A stretch of DNA of 9,835 nt from Candidatus Amesbacteria bacterium RBG_19FT_COMBO_48_16 (GTDB lineage: Bacteria; Patescibacteriota; Microgenomatia; CAZETR01; Amesbacteraceae), in assembly GCA_001775555.1 (NCBI GenBank), contig MEXE01000019.1:1-9835 (forward strand), given 5' to 3'. The first letter of the stretch is position 1; each line of letters opens with the position of its first letter. A model generated the notes under the pieces. The model was not told where the DNA came from, searched no databases, and saw only the letters and a list, made by a program, of their open reading frames with translations. The position numbers and the translations under genes were made by a program. Positions 6,491 through 9,835 of this stretch are shown piece by piece.

Positions 6491-7546
6491 TTAGCTTAAT
6501 ATATTTTTATATACAGTGAGGGTGGATTGGGCGGTTTTGGTCCAAGAAAATTTAGTTAGTTGTTTAGAACCAGTGGTAATTAGTTGACGGCGGTTTTTGA
6601 TGGCGGAAGCAATACCTGAGGCCATGGATTCTTCGTTCTCTGGATCAAAGTAAGTAGCCGCTGGTCCGGCCACTTCCGGTATCGAGGAGGTATTTGAACA
6701 GGCTACCGGAACCCGGTGATGGAAGGCGATCAGAATCGGGAGCCCGAATCCTTCGTAAAGGGAGGGGTAAACAAATGCGGCAGCCCCGGCGATTAAATCA
6801 ATAAGTTTCTGGTCAGAAACGTAGCCAGTAAATTCCACCTCGGGGGACTTGGGTATCACACCTTTAAGGTGTGAAGGCTGAGGAGGTTCGCCAATGATAA
6901 CAAGTTTTTCGGGCAGGTTGAATTTGTGGCGGAACTTTTGCCAGGCAGAAATAAGGCGAGGGATGTTTTTGCGAGGCTGGCGGGCACCGATAGCTACGAG
7001 GTAAGGCTCCAGGTTATAGCCATTAGGTTTTAGGAGGAAGCGGGAGGGGAGGGCTTCGGGGATAACGTTGATTTTTGAAGTCGGGTAATCAAACAGTTTT
7101 TGGAAATCAGCGGCTGAATTTTTCGAGACGCAGATAACCGCGTCACATTCTTTGACCACCCAGCGCAGCCTGGCCTGATGGACCGAAACTATACGGGGGT
7201 CAGATTCGCGGGGAAATAAAAGGGGGGACAAATCATGAATTGTAGTCACTTTTTTACTGGAATCCGGGGCCTGGGCCCAGTCAGACGAGTGGTATATATC
7301 AATATTACCGGGAGCAAAATTTTCGAAATTGACCACATGCAACCGATTCCATAACCAATCCAGAGCGGTCGGGGGTATGGGATAGACGGCTACTTGGGGA
7401 AATAATCTTTTCAGATCAGATTGACGGCGGAGGGAGAAACCGACAGGTACAACTTCTACACATTGCAGGTTACACACCAGTTCGATAGTGTAATCCGACA
7501 CTCCGGTACCGTAAACTGCCTGGGAAACGTCAATACCGACTCTCAT
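6491..7546 (-). CDS. GT4 family (GT-B fold) glycosyltransferase
   Basis: A 351-residue GT4 enzyme, similar in plan to its downstream neighbour but clearly divergent from it. Residues 1-19 (MRVGIDVSQAVYGTGVSDY) form the first strand and glycine loop. IYHSSDW (84-90) and TTIHDLSPLLFP (101-112) belong to the acceptor domain. VAIGARQPRKNIPRLI (184-199) opens the donor domain. SLYEGFGLPILIAF (262-275) is the donor-binding motif, with Glu265 kept and the second Glu replaced by Ile273, and SSIPEVAG (287-294) follows. The segment after KLVIIGE (214-220) is short and contains residues encoded by a near-perfect 19-bp palindrome. The ATG at 7546 overlaps the upstream GT-C gene by 17 bases in another frame with no Shine-Dalgarno sequence, so translational coupling is likely. 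Donor and acceptor are unknown; the tandem GT4 pair suggests successive steps on the same glycan. Confidence 0.92.
   Translation of the reverse strand: MRVGIDVSQAVYGTGVSDYTIELVCNLQCVEVVPVGFSLRRQSDLKRLFPQVAVYPIPPTALDWLWNRLHVVNFENFAPGNIDIYHSSDWAQAPDSSKKVTTIHDLSPLLFPRESDPRIVSVHQARLRWVVKECDAVICVSKNSAADFQKLFDYPTSKINVIPEALPSRFLLKPNGYNLEPYLVAIGARQPRKNIPRLISAWQKFRHKFNLPEKLVIIGEPPQPSHLKGVIPKSPEVEFTGYVSDQKLIDLIAGAAAFVYPSLYEGFGLPILIAFHHRVPVACSNTSSIPEVAGPAATYFDPENEESMASGIASAIKNRRQLITTGSKQLTKFSWTKTAQSTLTVYKNILS
6856..6874. repeat. 19-bp near-perfect palindrome inside a GT4 gene
   Basis: TCACACCTT (6856-6864) and AAGGTGTGA (6866-6874) are exact inverted repeats around one base. The palindrome encodes SHLKGV (residues 225-230), just after the KLVIIGE strand in a loop that varies in length in this family. 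It could form a hairpin in mRNA or DNA. No terminator-type T-run follows on either strand. Confidence 0.7.
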
Positions 7547-8852
7547 ATACTGTTACAGAACCAATGGCAGAAATGGGGGAATAATAATGCTTTACATATT
7601 GTATCAGGGGGGCGGCGTATTCAGAAATCGGTTTGCCATCGACCGACGCTGCGGCGTCGTAAAAAATATACTGCGGAGGATCCGAGGCTAAAGAATACAA
7701 TATACGGTTTTGGGTAAATGGCAGATACCAGGGAAGCTGGTAGGAGAAATGACTGCCGGGCGGGTATGTCCCGCTCAGCATGTAGAGATGGGGCTGGACA
7801 CCCAAGAGAAAAATTTCGTCACCCGGAGAAGTAAGTGAGGTGACAGTTTGGACCAAGGCCGAGGCGGACTGGTCAAAGAAACGGTATTGACCCCAATTTT
7901 CCTGACGGATATAGAAAATTGAAAACCAGGCCAACTGAGCGACCAATATGACAGAAAACAAGAAGTATTTTTTGGCGGACCACAGACTGGTAATAAGCAA
8001 CCCCAGGGAAAGTGAAAGAAAGGGGACAATGGCTTGAAGACGAGTGAAGTCGAAGCGGGATAAACCGCCGGGGATTAGAATCAAACCCCATACCGCGAGG
8101 ACCAGAACTACTCTTTTGGGTTGGGATTTAAACAGCGCCAAAATGAACAATAATGCCGGCAGAAGTAATTTGAAAAGGACAGTCCAATCCGGAACCGTAG
8201 CAGCCTGGACGGCGTATAAAAAATTAAATTTAACCGTCCAGAAAAAAAAGTCCGAAAGCACACCGCGGTAACCAAAGTAACAAACTGCCAGAGTAAGCGG
8301 TAATACCGCCCCGGCGGCAAAAGTCAACGCTGATTTAAATCCCCGGCGGAAATATGTTATGAGGATTAAGATGAAGATAGGGAAGGCGACTGACTGCTTG
8401 AAGAGGATTGCCGCACCCAAAGCCGCACCGGACCAGAAGGGAGTAGCATTTCTCCATAAATAAAAGGAAGTAAGGGCCAGGGGTGATATTAACGACTCTA
8501 GCCATAAATGATTACCGGAAAAAAACGGCTGCCATAAAGCAAAAGTAACCATAGCGATAAGCGGGTACACTCGGGACGAAATACTTTTGGCAATTCTGTA
8601 AATTAAAGCAGACTGGAAAATAACCAGAAGTAAACTTAGTATTTTCAAGGAACGGGGGTTAATAAAACCCAGGGTGAAAAAATTGACCGGCATAAAGAAC
8701 AAACCGGGGAAGTGCTGGTCGATTATCTGCCGGTAGGGTAACCATCCGGACGAAGTTAAATAAGGGTAAACAAAGAATTCGGGATAAGCTACGAACTCCA
8801 TTGGTGACAGAATCAGGAGGTGCAGTAATTGGATAACCAGGAACAGAATCAT
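7530..8852 (-). CDS. GT-C membrane glycosyltransferase, PMT/GT39-like
   Basis: A 440-residue polytopic membrane protein of the polyprenyl-phosphate-sugar dependent class. After a first helix (about 2-16) comes an outer loop with YPEFF (23-27) and LPYRQIIDQHFPG (38-50). The acidic residue followed by a D-x-H-x-P element fits the first-loop catalytic pattern of bacterial PMT_2-type enzymes. WLESLISPLAL (117-127), AAILFKQSVAF (147-157) and DFTRLQAIVPFL (268-279) are other family-like segments. Nine to eleven helices reach to about residue 312, and a soluble C-terminal domain holds PGDEIFLLGVQPHLYML (343-359) and DPPQYIFYD (391-399). The ATG at 8852 makes an ATGA overlap with the preceding GT-C gene. 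It is not a duplicate of the other two GT-C genes by eye. Whether its acceptor is the glycan, a lipid or a protein is open. Confidence 0.85.
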   Translation of the reverse strand: MILFLVIQLLHLLILSPMEFVAYPEFFVYPYLTSSGWLPYRQIIDQHFPGLFFMPVNFFTLGFINPRSLKILSLLLVIFQSALIYRIAKSISSRVYPLIAMVTFALWQPFFSGNHLWLESLISPLALTSFYLWRNATPFWSGAALGAAILFKQSVAFPIFILILITYFRRGFKSALTFAAGAVLPLTLAVCYFGYRGVLSDFFFWTVKFNFLYAVQAATVPDWTVLFKLLLPALLFILALFKSQPKRVVLVLAVWGLILIPGGLSRFDFTRLQAIVPFLSLSLGLLITSLWSAKKYFLFSVILVAQLAWFSIFYIRQENWGQYRFFDQSASALVQTVTSLTSPGDEIFLLGVQPHLYMLSGTYPPGSHFSYQLPWYLPFTQNRILYSLASDPPQYIFYDAAASVDGKPISEYAAPLIQYVKHYYSPISAIGSVTVYESRY

Positions 8853-9835
8853 ATCCGTTTATATTGGTAAATAAACCCAACGCCTTCGAAATTGTAGATC
8901 CGGGTTTGTCTGTAGCCTAATTCTTTTATAACAGAATCCACCAGAAGATCCGGGTCTGTCAGTTCTGTCAGATACTGGAGCAGGAAAATCTGGGAAGGAA
9001 GAGACTGAGCACTTAAACTATCAGTCACGGCCGCTTTTCGGGCAGGATATACGGACACCGCCGGAATTACCCGATAATCAGGTGAGTACCAGTAAAAGGG
9101 GGCAAACTTATCCGAAAATTTGACGAGGGTAATACCCGGTTGGCCGGATAAAAAGCCGATTGCCTGGCGCCATTGTTCACGCTGCAGGCGAGGACGGGTA
9201 AAGTAGGCGATATCGCCGACTAAGAATATATAGAGAATTAAGGTCAAAAATAGCTTGGGGTAGCGAAAACACGCAGATGCAAACAGAATAATTAAACCGG
9301 GCAATACAAAAATCACCCGGAACGGCTGATTTTGGGGTAATACCAAGGAAGTGAAAAGGAGAGAAAAAATCGGTACGAATACCCAAATAAATAACAGGTG
9401 TTTTTTTATTCGGGTTACGGCTAGTGCAGTAAAAGTAACAGCAAAAACGAAAGTAATATATAAACCATAGAGATACTTGGAAATAAAGCTGATACGGCCG
9501 GCTACGAGCTTGAAAAATATAACCGGAAATGCTTTAACAGGGCTAATACTCAAAACCTGGCGCCATCCGGGAAGATAATTGTCAATGTTTAGACCCGAAC
9601 CGAGTTGACGGGCAAATTGAGGCAGCCAGGGGATATAGTAGATAGTTAACAGTAAATAGTGAATAGTAAATAGTTTCAGATCACGACGAGCATAAAGAAT
9701 CACATAAACGGTTTGAGCCAAAATTAAAAATATGGAAGAATAATGAGTGTAGAGAAGAAGTGCATTAACAATTGACAGCCAAAGATAACGACGGGAGACC
9801 AATAAATACATCGCGAGAGTACCCAAGAGAGCCAG
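8849..9835 (-). CDS. GT-C membrane glycosyltransferase, GT39-like (N-terminus beyond window)
   Basis: The C-terminal 329 residues of a polytopic membrane enzyme. The frame stays open to the last base of the window, reading LALL before a TTG at 9826, so that TTG is not a real start. What is missing should be the first helices and the catalytic outer loop, roughly 100-150 residues by comparison with the family. The visible part starts in a helix (LALLGTLAMYLLV) that in GT39-like proteins follows the E-A-R-M-Y type segment. LLLYTHYSSIFLILAQ (23-38 counted from the TTG) and PWLPQFARQL (66-75) follow, then several helices to about residue 210. A soluble domain starts at QREQWRQAIGFL and ends at the ATGA junction. 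An imperfect heptamer repeat encodes part of the second helix pair (51-64). Class is fairly clear, substrate unknown. Confidence 0.82.
   Translation of the reverse strand: MALLGTLAMYLLVSRRYLWLSIVNALLLYTHYSSIFLILAQTVYVILYARRDLKLFTIHYLLLTIYYIPWLPQFARQLGSGLNIDNYLPGWRQVLSISPVKAFPVIFFKLVAGRISFISKYLYGLYITFVFAVTFTALAVTRIKKHLLFIWVFVPIFSLLFTSLVLPQNQPFRVIFVLPGLIILFASACFRYPKLFLTLILYIFLVGDIAYFTRPRLQREQWRQAIGFLSGQPGITLVKFSDKFAPFYWYSPDYRVIPAVSVYPARKAAVTDSLSAQSLPSQIFLLQYLTELTDPDLLVDSVIKELGYRQTRIYNFEGVGFIYQYKRI
9636..9674 (-). repeat. Imperfect heptanucleotide tandem repeat (about 5.6 units) in the first GT-C gene
   Basis: Read on the plus strand in steps of seven from 9636: TAGTAGA, TAGTTAA, CAGTAAA, TAGTGAA, TAGTAAA, TAGT. 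The consensus TAGTAAA is the same motif, in another register, as the perfect repeat at 4670-4692. It encodes LFTIHYLLLTIYY within a membrane helix pair, closely similar to the peptide encoded there. The mismatches suggest an older, decaying array with less slippage. Confidence 0.8.

Larger units (their letters stand above)
1..9835 (-). other. Single co-directional surface-glycan gene block
   Basis: All ten genes read leftward. Six of the nine junctions overlap: 4 bases (8849-8852), 17 (7530-7546), 14 (4231-4244), 11 (2925-2935), 4 (1499-1502) and 17 (300-316). The others are separated by 13, 41 (or a 4-base overlap with the alternative start) and 1 base. No space remains for an independent promoter or a terminator, and I see no U-run hairpin at any gene end. 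The genes are therefore probably co-transcribed from a promoter to the right of the window, with translation passed from gene to gene. The content (three GT-C, three GT4, one GT2, an acetyltransferase, a ligase/polymerase and one unknown) points to one glycan pathway. Confidence 0.8.

Noticed and set aside
6481..6520. AT-rich stretch with TATA-like words before the 5326-6477 gene, as an internal promoter
   Set aside because: Most of it codes for the end of the upstream GT4 protein, no matching -35 element is seen, and the local AT content alone explains the words.
7421..7717. Plus-strand open frame of 98 codons
   Set aside because: It lies opposite two well-supported glycosyltransferase genes and shows no recognisable protein features; the same holds for the other plus-strand frames at 720-1040, 1568-1765, 3211-3408, 4736-4957, 5262-5447 and 8044-8271.
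1..9835. CRISPR array, tRNA, rRNA or insertion sequence
   Set aside because: The only tandem repeats have seven-base units without spacers, coding covers nearly every base, and no transposase motif or cloverleaf was seen.

Overview
The window is one unbroken block of ten genes, all on the minus strand (transcribed right to left) and packed with overlaps or gaps of at most about 40 bases. It is the interior of a cell-surface glycan assembly locus. In transcription order: a 5'-truncated GT-C membrane glycosyltransferase (8849-9835), a second GT-C enzyme (7530-8852), two GT4 GT-B glycosyltransferases (6491-7546 and 5326-6477), a left-handed beta-helix O-acetyltransferase (4733-5284), a small membrane-anchored protein of unknown function (4231-4731), an O-antigen ligase/polymerase-type membrane protein (2925-4244), a third GT-C enzyme (1499-2935), a third GT4 enzyme (300-1502) and the N-terminal part of a GT2 enzyme (1-316).

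The source is most likely a bacterium of the Candidate Phyla Radiation, probably Microgenomates-like. This rests on remembered similarity of the acetyltransferase, the small protein and the glycosyltransferases to proteins from such genomes, on very tight gene packing, and on the near absence of Shine-Dalgarno sequences. No phylogenetic marker is present, so the assignment is tentative. TGA is used as a stop at five gene ends, so the code is not the TGA=Gly code of Gracilibacteria/SR1.

The proposed division of labour is inferred. Cytoplasmic GT2 and GT4 enzymes build a lipid-linked glycan from nucleotide sugars. The acetyltransferase decorates it. The GT-C enzymes add sugars from polyprenyl-phosphate donors on the outer face of the membrane, and the ligase/polymerase-type protein polymerises the product or transfers it to an acceptor. 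No initiating transferase, flippase or nucleotide-sugar synthesis gene lies in the window, so the locus continues on both sides. There is no RNA gene, CRISPR array, insertion sequence, clear promoter or terminator, and no non-coding stretch over 300 bases.

The most unusual content lies inside the genes. Heptanucleotide tandem repeats occur at several places. One has three perfect units near the 5' end of the small unknown gene, and gain or loss of one unit would truncate the protein early. A related repeat lies in the first GT-C gene. A REP-like hairpin sequence appears to be read through in frame in one GT4 gene, and a 19-bp palindrome lies in another. All three GT4 enzymes lack the second glutamate of the usual E-x7-E motif.
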